Shown: in pieces, positions 36,397-44,820 of the stretch
Layout of the letters: each line of letters opens with the position of its first letter
Numbering within the stretch: position 1 is the stretch's first letter
Source: G963692885 sp964658655
Lineage (GTDB): Bacteria > Acidobacteriota > Terriglobia > Terriglobales > Acidobacteriaceae
Reading direction: 5' to 3'
Length of the DNA stretch: 64,000 nucleotides
Assembly (NCBI GenBank): GCA_964658655.1
Contig: CAZZZL010000008.1
Span: 85,397-149,396, forward strand
Made by a program: the position numbers and the translations under genes
Notes under the pieces: model-generated
Database searches by the model: none
What the model was told of the DNA's origin: nothing
What the model saw: only the letters and a program-made list of their open reading frames with translations

Positions 36397-36670
36397 GAGA
36401 ATCTCCGATGGTGCCTCCCCGAAAATCGACTGCATGTCGAGCTCAAAGGGTCCACCTGCACGGAGCCTAATGGATACGACCGTGAAAGCAACGCCAGAAA
36501 CCGCCGTCCGGCCACGCCGGGTCCCGAACCGGGAACACAGGACTCAATCGGGAAGCCAGGTCGGAATTTTTGGCTGCCACACTTTGCTTGACACAGGGGG
36601 GTACCTGCAAGCACACTGCCCTAACATGTGCATCCGTGTCCAGTGAGGGCCTCGAGTGCAACAGGATGTC

Positions 36671-37123
36671 ATGCGACAAGGCGGGGATACTCGATTGGCT
36701 GAATCACAGGCAGACAAGATCTCCTACACGCTCGACTCCTCGCTTGCGAGCGTCGACCGTATCGAGCAGACAGCCGAAGAGGTGGCGAAAAAGGCCGGCC
36801 TCGATGAGGATGAGATTTACCGCGTCACGATGGCCGTGCGCGAAGCAGCTGTCAATGCTGTTCTTCACGGCAACGCCTACGACTCTACCAAGCAAGTCAT
36901 TGCTTCGTTTGAAGCTTCAAAGACTGAACTTGTCATCCGCATCTCCGACCAGGGAAAAGGTCTCGATCCGGACACGCTTCCCGATCCACTCGCGCCGGAG
37001 AACTTGCTGCGTGGGTCAGGTCGCGGTATCTTCTTGATTCGGTCCTTTATGGACGAAGTAAAATTTCGGCAATTGCATCCCGGGACCGAACTCACTCTTA
37101 TCAAACACATTCACACAGCTTGA
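36671..37123 (+). CDS. RsbW/SpoIIAB-like anti-sigma factor kinase
   Basis: A 150-residue GHKL ATPase of the anti-sigma serine kinase type. The N-box is REAAVNAVLHGN (57-68), G1 is DQGKGLD (93-99) and G2 GSGRGI (115-120). Such proteins hold a sigma factor until the STAS partner is dephosphorylated, then inactivate the partner by phosphorylation. The STAS gene follows 28 bases later, behind a strong ribosome-binding site. The start at ATG 36671 is chosen over a GTG five codons earlier. No sigma factor lies in the operon, so the target is unknown; some members instead control other output pathways. Confidence 0.85.
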   Translation: MRQGGDTRLAESQADKISYTLDSSLASVDRIEQTAEEVAKKAGLDEDEIYRVTMAVREAAVNAVLHGNAYDSTKQVIASFEASKTELVIRISDQGKGLDPDTLPDPLAPENLLRGSGRGIFLIRSFMDEVKFRQLHPGTELTLIKHIHTA

Positions 37124-37151
37124 GCATCAGCAAACCAGGAGGAATTCTTTC

Positions 37152-37499
37152 GTGAGCATGAAGATCAGCACTCGTCAGGTGGATGGCGTTACCATCCTCG
37201 ATTTAAGCGGCCGTATCACCCTGGGCGAAGGCAGCGTCCAGCTGCGCGACGCCGTCCGCGATCTGCTGTCGAAAGGACAGAAGCATATCCTGCTCAATCT
37301 GGGCGACGTCAGCTACATCGACAGCTCAGGCATCGGCGAACTGGTGAGCGCGTTCACCACCGTGCGTAACCAGGGAGGCGAGCTGAAGCTGCTGAACCTG
37401 ACCAAGAAGGTTCACGATCTTCTGCAGATCACCAAGCTCTACACGGTCTTCGACGTGAAGGACGACGAAGCCAGTGCTATCGGGTCGTTTACCAAGTAA
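37152..37499 (+). CDS. STAS domain anti-anti-sigma factor
   Basis: A 115-residue STAS-fold protein like SpoIIAA/RsbV. The phosphorylatable serine is Ser58 or Ser59 in the motif IDSSGIGEL. It is the partner switch to the preceding kinase: unphosphorylated it binds the kinase and frees its target. It starts with GTG at 37152 behind a strong CAGGAGGAAT site at about 37136-37144; an ATG two codons later is an alternative. A perfect 13-bp hairpin follows 31 bases after the stop. Confidence 0.9.
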   Translation: MSMKISTRQVDGVTILDLSGRITLGEGSVQLRDAVRDLLSKGQKHILLNLGDVSYIDSSGIGELVSAFTTVRNQGGELKLLNLTKKVHDLLQITKLYTVFDVKDDEASAIGSFTK

Positions 37500-37530
37500 G
37501 ACCCATGCGAATCGATACCGCAGGATGGTG

Positions 37531-37560
37531 AGGAAGGGCTGCCGCAAGGCAGCCCTTCCT
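37531..37560. terminator. Perfect stem-loop, likely bidirectional terminator without a U tract
   Basis: AGGAAGGGCTGCC is followed by GCAA and its exact reverse complement: a 13-bp perfect stem with a GCAA tetraloop. It lies between two converging genes (STAS, plus; exported protein, minus). No run of T follows on either strand, so it is an atypical terminator or mRNA 3'-end stabiliser. Confidence 0.6.
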
Positions 37561-37589
37561 GTGTATGCATCGATCTGCGAAATGCAGAG

Positions 37590-38192
37590 TTATTCAGCCT
37601 GCGGGTTAACGATTGCCCGAACATTCGCAACGCCAATCTCGAAACCTTTTTTGAATGCTTTCACGTCAAAGACCTTGTCGAGTGCCTTGGCAGCCTCACC
37701 GTCAAGATCGACCTTTACATCGTCCAGGTTCAACAGGAATGCACCCTGAGTTCTTAGTGGCAACCTAAGTCCAGCGGGCAGGGTCAGATCGAACAGGGGA
37801 AGGCGTCCGACGAGTTTGTTATCAACCACGACGAGACCGGTGATCACAGGGTAAGGTGCGGTGGTATCGATAATGAAGCTCTGCAGACGGACCTCGGTTT
37901 TTCCGGCAGTCAGCGTCAGACCGCCCGAGTGCAGAATATTGCCAAGTGCAGTGTCCAGATCCACCGCGCCTGCCACAACTGGAAATGATACTTCACCATC
38001 CGCAAGATGCGTCGGCGTCACTGTCCCCACGGAGACGTCGAGTGAGTGCAGTGCAGAGACAAAACCGCTGCTCAATGTCACGGTCGTGATGCCGGAATCG
38101 ATCGTGTCCGTGTGCTGTGCGAATGCGCAGCAACTGAAAGAGGATAGCGCCAGGAATAAGATGGATTTAAGCGTCAGGGCTTTGGAATTCAT
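37590..38192 (-). CDS. Exported protein of unknown function, downstream of the anti-sigma gene
   Basis: A 200-residue protein with a signal peptide (MNSKALTLKSILFLALSSFS, cleavage after CAFAQ). The mature part is all-beta in appearance (SGGLTLTAGKTEVRLQSF, TGLVVVDNKLVGRLPLFD), broadly reminiscent of HtaA-like surface domains, but I cannot assign it to a family. The ATG at 38192 is chosen, since the frame is open upstream but the signal peptide begins here. It lies 116 bases downstream of the RskA-type anti-sigma gene on the same strand, so it may be a target of that sigma factor. Confidence 0.6.
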   Translation of the reverse strand: MNSKALTLKSILFLALSSFSCCAFAQHTDTIDSGITTVTLSSGFVSALHSLDVSVGTVTPTHLADGEVSFPVVAGAVDLDTALGNILHSGGLTLTAGKTEVRLQSFIIDTTAPYPVITGLVVVDNKLVGRLPLFDLTLPAGLRLPLRTQGAFLLNLDDVKVDLDGEAAKALDKVFDVKAFKKGFEIGVANVRAIVNPQAE

Positions 38193-38308
38193 ATCTATCT
38201 CCATAGTTAGAGCGTAAGTCGATGACACGATGGGTATCATCCAACCCCCTTAACGCCGACTTTGCAATCTGCGGATGCATGAAGAAGGTTAAAATTTGGT
38301 GCGCACGA

Positions 38309-39382
38309 TCATGGCTTGACGCGCAGGAGCTCAACGCCGGGCGACACGCCGGAGTCTGCAGTCTGCATGGTCAACAGCGCCCCTGACATCGCCTCAAGCG
38401 CCGGACCAGGCGGGACAAACAATGAGGCGTCTCCTCCTCTGCGCACCTGGAGAGTACCAACGCGCACCAAGTCAGGCGATCCCTGGCGATAAAACCAAAG
38501 CTCGAACGAGGCGTGCTCGGGTAACTGCGGCAGGTCACGCGCAACCAGCAAAAGTCCGCGATCATTGTGCCAATAAACACGGGCAGCAGCACGCTGATCA
38601 CCAACCGGTTTGAGGTCCAGCTTCGAAAGCGATCCAACATTCAATAGCGACGTGATGTGGTCGTTCTCCGCTGCGACCTGCGTCAACGATCCTTTTTCTG
38701 CCTGGAGCTGCGCGACTTGCTGCTGTAATGCTGTCAACTGCGACTCGGTCTGCGCGCGGCTCGCGTCATCAGCAGCCAGTCGCGCATCTAGGTCATGATT
38801 GCGTTGCTGTGCTTCCAGTAGCTCAGCCCCGATGGTCCTCAACTTGCGTTCGGCTGCCGACCTCTGCTCTATCGCCAATTGCGCCTGCGCATGCAGCTCC
38901 TGGACGCCTGCTTCCAGCGCGGCTTTCTGCGCGGAAGCGTTCTTAACGTCATCGGCTTTGGGCACTCGTAGTTCCTGCTGCAGCGATTGAACTTGTAGCC
39001 GCAGCCCGCTAAGTTCATGTGCGATCCGGATACGGCTGATTCCTAGCGCGACGACTGCCACCATGCAAGCTGCAGCCATCCACCAAGCCGCAACCCTCGG
39101 CGGCGTTCGCTTTTGAGCCGGCATGTAGGCCGTGTTGATCTGGATAGAAGACCCGCCCATCAGCCTGCGCTTCAGGTTCTCCTCCCCGTCAGGATTCAGA
39201 GGAATATCCGGCGCGAGCACAGCTAATCCTGCGACTACAGCTTGCGCGGAAAGGTAGGAAGATCTGCAGCCATCGCAGCCATCAGCCAGGTGTGCTTCCA
39301 TATCACGCTGCTCATCCCCTTCGAGAACGCCGAGCGCCAACAGTTCCCAATCCTGATAGTCGCTACAATTTTCGGAAGTCAT
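38309..39382 (-). CDS. RskA-type anti-sigma factor with N-terminal zinc-finger and coiled coil
   Basis: A 357-residue membrane protein that likely holds the ECF sigma factor encoded immediately upstream. Residues 1-50 carry a zinc-binding anti-sigma domain, His31-x4-Cys36-x2-Cys39 (HLADGCDGCR), one residue longer than the usual H-x3-C-x2-C. A single TM helix is near 97-118, followed by a long Ala/Gln/Glu coiled coil (about 120-230) and a C-terminal RskA-like extracytoplasmic domain (VYWHNDRGLLLVARDLPQLP). The start overlaps the sigma stop (ATGA at 39379-39382), so production is coupled. Regulated proteolysis of such factors frees the sigma. Confidence 0.87.
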   Translation of the reverse strand: MTSENCSDYQDWELLALGVLEGDEQRDMEAHLADGCDGCRSSYLSAQAVVAGLAVLAPDIPLNPDGEENLKRRLMGGSSIQINTAYMPAQKRTPPRVAAWWMAAACMVAVVALGISRIRIAHELSGLRLQVQSLQQELRVPKADDVKNASAQKAALEAGVQELHAQAQLAIEQRSAAERKLRTIGAELLEAQQRNHDLDARLAADDASRAQTESQLTALQQQVAQLQAEKGSLTQVAAENDHITSLLNVGSLSKLDLKPVGDQRAAARVYWHNDRGLLLVARDLPQLPEHASFELWFYRQGSPDLVRVGTLQVRRGGDASLFVPPGPALEAMSGALLTMQTADSGVSPGVELLRVKP

Positions 39383-39945
39383 CGATTTATCCCGGCGCCG
39401 CAGGACAGTGCCTCGCGCAACTTACTTATACCCAACCGTAAACGAGTCTTGACTGTACCAAGGGGCGTTCCCAATTCATGCGAAATTTCCGACTGACTCA
39501 GGCCACGGAAGAATGCCAGTTCAATGACCTCGCGCTGATCTGCCGGCAGTGCATCCATGGCTGCCTGCATTCTGCGCGCGAGCATCGGGTCTGCCAGCGC
39601 GGACATTTCGGGCACGGCCGCCCCTCTCATGCCAAAATCGAAATTCTCAACGATAAGTTCTATCAACCTGCGACGCTTGCGGCGCTTGCGATCGAGCGCA
39701 AGATTGCGGCCCACCGTGTACAGCCAGGCAAGAAGCACCCCGCGTGCGGGTTCAAAAAGATCCGGGCGCTGCCACAGCTTCCAGAATGTGTCCTGCACAA
39801 CTTCTTCGGCCGCGGCCCTGTCATGCAGAATGCGGTAGGCGAGTGATAAGACGCGGCTCCCATAAAGATGATAGATGGCCACCAAGGCATCTTCATCGCG
39901 AGCACTCACCCGTTCCAACAGTGCTGCATCGTCGGTGGTTCGCAT
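39379..39945 (-). CDS. ECF-type RNA polymerase sigma factor (SigK-like)
   Basis: A 188-residue extracytoplasmic-function sigma factor. Region 2 has AEEVVQDTFWKLW, then GVLLAWLYTVGRNLALDRKR; region 4 has LPADQREVIELAFFRGLSQS and the helix-turn-helix GTPLGTVKTRL. Both domains are complete, so it should be functional. The ATG at 39945 lies 8 bases behind a GGAAGGA ribosome-binding sequence; a GTG one codon earlier is possible. It is paired with the anti-sigma gene that overlaps it. The 285-base upstream region has no gene and is a likely autoregulated promoter. Confidence 0.92.
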   Translation of the reverse strand: MRTTDDAALLERVSARDEDALVAIYHLYGSRVLSLAYRILHDRAAAEEVVQDTFWKLWQRPDLFEPARGVLLAWLYTVGRNLALDRKRRKRRRLIELIVENFDFGMRGAAVPEMSALADPMLARRMQAAMDALPADQREVIELAFFRGLSQSEISHELGTPLGTVKTRLRLGISKLREALSCGAGINR

Positions 39946-40233
39946 CACGGAATTCCTTCCGGTCTACCCTTAGCCCGTCGGTGCAGGCAGGATAGCTCCG
40001 CAAATCCCGCCCATTCTACTCAAGCCGCAGCACATTCGTCGTCAATACTGATTAAGTCGTTAGAGATTATTCCACGTGATCCACTTACCGACTCCATGTG
40101 ATCGGGTATGCAATCGGCACCGACCTATAGCGCAACCAGCATCAAAGTAATCCTACTGTCTCTTTTTAGGCACCTTCCGGTAACAAAGCTAAGTACCAAC
40201 AAAGGATTTCGTTCGACCGCACCGCCGTCAGCA

Positions 40234-42318
40234 CTATACCTCGACGTTCAACACTCCTAGCAGGAAGGCGTAATCAAAAGCGATCTCTTCCAGGTATTCG
40301 TAGCGACCGGAAGCGCCGCCATGCCCGGCCGCCATATTAGTGTGCAGCAGCAGGACCTCGTCATCCTGTTTCAGTGTCCGCAATTTTGCGACATACTTTG
40401 CGGGTTCCCAATACATCACCTGGCTATCGTTCAATGACGTCTTGACAAGCATCGCCGGGTATCGTGCGGCCTTCAGATTGTCATAAGGCGAGTAACTCAG
40501 CATGTAGGTGAAAGCAGCTTCATCATTGGGATTGCCCCACTCTTCATATTCCGGCACAGTGAGCGGCAGCGTGGGATCCAGCATGGTATTCATCACATCC
40601 ACGAATGGCACATGTGACATCACGGCGCGGAACAGATCAGGCCGCAGATTTACAACTGCCCCCATCAACAGTCCCCCGGCGCTTCCACCTTCAATGGCGA
40701 CGCGGTCCTTATCGCCGAATCCCAGCGCAGTAAGACTTTCGACCGCCGTAATGAAGTCTGTGAAGGTATTCATCTTTGTCATCAGACGGCCAGCATCATG
40801 CCAGGGCTTGCCCATGTCACCACCACCGCGGATGTGCGCATAGGCAAGCACAACTCCTCGATCAAGCAAGCTCAGGCGGTTACCGTTGAATCCTACGGGC
40901 AGCGAATAGCCATAAGACCCGTACGCATATACGTGAAGCGGATTCTGTCCTGCCGTCTTCATGTCTTTGCGATATACGATCGACACTGGAATCTCGACAC
41001 CATCCGCTGCGCGTGCAAGGATCCGCTCGGACGCGTACAGAGTGCGGTCGAATCCACCAGGAACCTCCTGCTGCTTTAATAAGGTTGACGTGCCTGTTAC
41101 TGTGTCGTATTCATAGACCGAACCGGGCGTCACCAGCGACTGGTAGGCATAGCGATACTTTGTTGAATTGAATTCTCGGTTTATGTGCCCGGATGCACTA
41201 TAAACCGGTTCCGGAAAAGCAATGGACCGGCTCAGCGCAGCGCTTCCTGGAAACGGCTCGATGCGCAGATGTGGCAGACCATCATACCGCTCGTCCGCTA
41301 CATAGAATGATTGGAAAAGGTCGATGCTTTCAAGCATCACAGTCTCGCGATGCGGAATCATCTCTACCCAGTTGGCGCTGGAAGGTTTCGCAACCGGTGC
41401 AGTTACGAGTCGGAAATTACGGCCAGCATCATTCGTACGGATGTAGAACAGACCATCCCGATGATCGGCATAATATTCGATGTTTTCACGACGCGGCTCA
41501 ATCAGTGTCCACTTGCCCTCCGGCTGGTCGGCCGGTAGAAACCGCTCCTCACTGGTGGTATGGCTGGCACTCTCGAGCACTAGGTATGCGTCATCACTAG
41601 TCCTCCCCGCTCCGACGTTGAAGCGTTCATCAGCTTCCTCAAATACCAGTACATCCTTGTCCTGCGCATCACCAACGGTGTGCCGATAAAGCTGGTGCTG
41701 ACGTTTCGTGGCGTCGTCTTCAACGGAGTAGAACAGTACCGGAACACCCTTCGCCCAAACTACCGATCCAACGCGCTCCGCGGTATCTGCAAGGAGCTGC
41801 CCGGTGCCGAGGTCTTTGATGTGTAGCGTGTATTGGCGAAATCCAGTGTTATCGACGGTATAAGCCAGCAGGTTGTCATCGTCCGCAATGGTCATCGCGC
41901 CGATGGCCATGTACTGCTCGCCCTGCGCCAGTTCATTCACATCCAGGATGACCTGCTCAGGGGCATCGAGGGACTGGTATTTGCGGCAGTATGTAGCGTA
42001 TTGCTTTCCCTCTGTAGTCCGCGTGTAGTAATAGTAGTTGCGATAACGATACGGAACAGATTCGTCCGTCTCCTTGATGTGCGAAAGCATCTCCTCGTAG
42101 AGCTTCTTTTGCAGGGCTTTGGTAGGTTTCATCCAGGATTCGGTGTAGGTGTTTTCGGCCTCAAGATACGAGATTGTCTCCGGACTTTCTTTCTCGCGGA
42201 GCCAGGCGTAATCATCCTGCAAGGTGCGGTTGAAAAGTTGCCGGGCAGTCGTGACTTTCTTGGCAATGGGCGGCGCCGTAAAGGCGTCCGGAGTGTCTGT
42301 CTGCTTTTCAGTCTTCAT
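40234..42318 (-). CDS. ptrB: Prolyl oligopeptidase family serine peptidase, oligopeptidase B type
   Basis: A 694-residue S9 peptidase with a beta-propeller N-terminal part and a C-terminal alpha/beta hydrolase. The catalytic Ser lies in EGGSAGGLLMGAV and the catalytic His in AAGHGGASGRYE near the end. Oligopeptidase B cleaves after Lys/Arg in short peptides in the cytoplasm. Family resemblance is best to S9A oligopeptidase B (YAYGSYGYSLPVGFNGNRLS region). No signal peptide is evident. It starts with ATG at 42318, immediately preceded by the glgX terminator region, and is monocistronic. Confidence 0.9.
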   Translation of the reverse strand: MKTEKQTDTPDAFTAPPIAKKVTTARQLFNRTLQDDYAWLREKESPETISYLEAENTYTESWMKPTKALQKKLYEEMLSHIKETDESVPYRYRNYYYYTRTTEGKQYATYCRKYQSLDAPEQVILDVNELAQGEQYMAIGAMTIADDDNLLAYTVDNTGFRQYTLHIKDLGTGQLLADTAERVGSVVWAKGVPVLFYSVEDDATKRQHQLYRHTVGDAQDKDVLVFEEADERFNVGAGRTSDDAYLVLESASHTTSEERFLPADQPEGKWTLIEPRRENIEYYADHRDGLFYIRTNDAGRNFRLVTAPVAKPSSANWVEMIPHRETVMLESIDLFQSFYVADERYDGLPHLRIEPFPGSAALSRSIAFPEPVYSASGHINREFNSTKYRYAYQSLVTPGSVYEYDTVTGTSTLLKQQEVPGGFDRTLYASERILARAADGVEIPVSIVYRKDMKTAGQNPLHVYAYGSYGYSLPVGFNGNRLSLLDRGVVLAYAHIRGGGDMGKPWHDAGRLMTKMNTFTDFITAVESLTALGFGDKDRVAIEGGSAGGLLMGAVVNLRPDLFRAVMSHVPFVDVMNTMLDPTLPLTVPEYEEWGNPNDEAAFTYMLSYSPYDNLKAARYPAMLVKTSLNDSQVMYWEPAKYVAKLRTLKQDDEVLLLHTNMAAGHGGASGRYEYLEEIAFDYAFLLGVLNVEV

Positions 42319-42403
42319 CTATATCAGGATACAACCCCGTGCGGTCGGCCAACGAAACGCGTGATGGGGGTCAAAGCAAGGCCGAGACTCCTGCAGGTAA
42401 GAA

Positions 42404-42453
42404 AAAATCCCGGAGGGCAACCGCAAATTTCTGGCGTTGTCATCCGGGATTTT
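42404..42453 (-). terminator. Intrinsic terminator of glgX
   Basis: On the minus strand an 11-bp stem (AAAATCCCGGA with TCCGGGATTTT, plus an inner GGCAAC/GTTGTC pairing with one G-U) forms a long hairpin 16 bases downstream of the glgX stop codon. It is followed by a T run (TTTTTTC read on the minus strand), as expected for a rho-independent terminator. Confidence 0.8.
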
Positions 42454-42469
42454 GCAGGAGGTAAGCGTT

Positions 42470-44620
42470 TTATGCGGAAGCGGAAGGCATTCTGCCTTCA
42501 GCCTGAAGTTCAAAGAGCAGTACAGACCTTGACGTCACTTTGTATTCGGTGCCCGTCTTAAACATTCCCCTGACATCATTTTCTTCGACGTTGGTATCGA
42601 TCAGCAGTTTCCATGTATCACTGCCGACTGACTCAGGAATACAAAAGTTCACAACGTCCGAGTGGTCATTGAAGACGAGCAGCAGCGTCGCTTCCTTGCC
42701 CTGCTTGCGGATACCGCTGATCTGCGCGCGGCCATCGAGCAACATGCCGAAGCAACGCATACCCGGATCGGCCCACTGCTCCTGCTCCATCTCAGCACCA
42801 TTTGCGTTGATCCAAGTGACGTCCTTCACTCCTAACTCTTCAACAAAGTCACCGGTGAGAAAACGATCCTTCCGAAGGATGGGATACTTATGGCGCAGAG
42901 CGGTGAGTCTGCGCACGAAGTCGATCAGGTGATTGCCCTTTTCCTTGATGTCCCAATCAAGCCAGCTGATTTCGTCGTCCTGGCAGTAAGCATTGTTATT
43001 TCCCTTCTGCGTGCGGCCGAACTCATCACCCGCCAACAGCATCGGAGTACCTTGCGAGAGCAGCAACGTAGCGAGGAAGTTGCGAATCTGCCTGGAGCGG
43101 AGCGCATTAATCTCGGGGTCGTCGGTCGGCCCCTCGACACCACAGTTCCATGACAAGTTATTCGAGTTTCCGTCCTTGTTATCTTCCCCGTTCGCATCAT
43201 TGTGCTTCTCGTTGTAGGTCACAACATCATTTAAGGTGAAGCCATCGTGAGCAGTAACGAAGTTAATCGAAGACCATGGCCGACGTCCCTGGGTATTGAA
43301 TGTCTCTGCCGTAGCGCAAAGCCTTTTGACGAAGTCTGTCGCAGTGGATTCACCTTTCCAGAACTCACGCACATTGTCGCGGAACTTGTCATTCCACTCG
43401 GCCCAGCCAGGGGGAAAGCCGCCTACCTGGTATCCGCCGGGACCGCAGTCCCACGGTTCCGCAATCAACTTGACAGTATTCAGAACAGGGTCCTGGCAGC
43501 AGGTCTTCAGGAAGCCGCTGCGGTTGTCAAAACCATTTGGCTCACGCGCAAGGATAGTCCCGAGATCGAAGCGGAATCCATCGACATGGGTCTGCTCGAC
43601 CCAATAGCGCAAGCTATCCGTAACCAATTGAATGACGCGCGGATGACTTAGATTGAAGGTATTGCCGGTACCCGTGTCGTTCACGTAGTAACGCGGGTTA
43701 TCGGAAGTTAGTCGGTAATAGCTGGCGTTGTCGATGCCTTTGAAAGACAGCGTCGGCCCGAGTTCATTTCCTTCGGCGGTGTGGTTATAGACCACGTCGA
43801 GGATAACTTCCAGACCTTGCTCATGAATGGCCGCAACCATTTCCTTGAATTCCTTCAGGCTCTCCGATTCATTCGAAGCGTAGTGAGCATTAGGCGCGAA
43901 GAATCCGATGCTGTTATAGCCCCAGTAATTTCTTAATCCCTTTTCGAGCAGATTGCTGTCCTGGACAAAAGCATGGATCGGCAACAACTCAATCGAGGTT
44001 ACGCCGAGCTTCTTGATATAACTTACGACCTCTGGTGAACTTAGCCCTTTATAGGTGCCACGAATCGCTTCGGGCAGATCTTTGCGGAGCTTCGTAAAGC
44101 CCTTTACATGGGTCTCATAAATGATCGTGTCATCCCAGGGATGACATACGCGGCTGGGCTTGCCATGCCAGTCAAAATTCGGGTCGACCACGACACACTT
44201 CGGCATGAACGGAGCACTGTCGCGTTCATCGAACGTCAGGTCGTCTCCTGACTCCATCTTGTAACCGAAGAGCGCAGGGTTCCATTCGAGATGACCCGTA
44301 TATGCGCAGGCATAAGGGTCAAGCAGGAGCTTATTCGGATTGAACCTGTGACCATTTTCTGGCTCGTACGGTCCGTGAACCCTATAGCCGTAGCGCGTGC
44401 CGGCTTTGACGCCAGGAATATAGCCGTGCCAGATCTGGTTGGTATATTCCGGCAGTTCAATACGCTCGAGTTCTTCCTTACCCTCGTCGTCAAAAATACA
44501 AACTTCTACCTTTGTCGCGTGCTCTGAAAAGATGGCAAAATTTGTACCCTTTTCATCCCATGTTGCTCCGCGTGGATGCGGATGTCCTTCACTGATGTGT
44601 GCTTTTAATTCGCTGGCCAT
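42470..44620 (-). CDS. glgX: Glycogen debranching enzyme GlgX
   Basis: A 716-residue GH13 debranching enzyme (isoamylase-like), which hydrolyses alpha-1,6 branches of glycogen. The N-terminal CBM48-type domain starts with HPHPRGATWDEKGTNFAIFS. The GH13 barrel has the nucleophile Asp in GFRFDLGTILA, the acid/base Glu in LIAEPWDCGPGG, and the late FVTAHDGFTL motif. The ATG at 44620 is favoured because GAGGA sits at a good distance; another ATG lies two codons upstream. A 19-bp palindrome lies 35-53 bases upstream of this start, and an intrinsic terminator follows the stop. Confidence 0.95.
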   Translation of the reverse strand: MASELKAHISEGHPHPRGATWDEKGTNFAIFSEHATKVEVCIFDDEGKEELERIELPEYTNQIWHGYIPGVKAGTRYGYRVHGPYEPENGHRFNPNKLLLDPYACAYTGHLEWNPALFGYKMESGDDLTFDERDSAPFMPKCVVVDPNFDWHGKPSRVCHPWDDTIIYETHVKGFTKLRKDLPEAIRGTYKGLSSPEVVSYIKKLGVTSIELLPIHAFVQDSNLLEKGLRNYWGYNSIGFFAPNAHYASNESESLKEFKEMVAAIHEQGLEVILDVVYNHTAEGNELGPTLSFKGIDNASYYRLTSDNPRYYVNDTGTGNTFNLSHPRVIQLVTDSLRYWVEQTHVDGFRFDLGTILAREPNGFDNRSGFLKTCCQDPVLNTVKLIAEPWDCGPGGYQVGGFPPGWAEWNDKFRDNVREFWKGESTATDFVKRLCATAETFNTQGRRPWSSINFVTAHDGFTLNDVVTYNEKHNDANGEDNKDGNSNNLSWNCGVEGPTDDPEINALRSRQIRNFLATLLLSQGTPMLLAGDEFGRTQKGNNNAYCQDDEISWLDWDIKEKGNHLIDFVRRLTALRHKYPILRKDRFLTGDFVEELGVKDVTWINANGAEMEQEQWADPGMRCFGMLLDGRAQISGIRKQGKEATLLLVFNDHSDVVNFCIPESVGSDTWKLLIDTNVEENDVRGMFKTGTEYKVTSRSVLLFELQAEGRMPSASA

Positions 44621-44654
44621 TGGCATCCTCGTTCATTCATTTCAATCCCACAGG

Positions 44655-44673
44655 AACCTCGTCTGACGAGGTT
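44655..44673. promoter_or_regulatory. 19-bp perfect palindrome upstream of glgX
   Basis: AACCTCGTC, a central T, then GACGAGGTT (perfect 9-base arms). It lies upstream of the glgX start codon. It could be an operator for a dimeric regulator, or a short terminator of the upstream nuclease gene; its spacing fits an operator near the promoter. The regulator is unknown. Confidence 0.45.
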
Positions 44674-44820
44674 GGACAAAGCACACACATGACCACGGAA
44701 CGCGGCAATTCGCCGTCTACCTGCCTGCATGGTGCCAGATATCTGGAGAGACTCTTTGCGTTAGACGACAACGCGCAGGTTTGGATGCCTGTGCGGGCAT
44801 TCATGGCTTTGATGCAGGGT

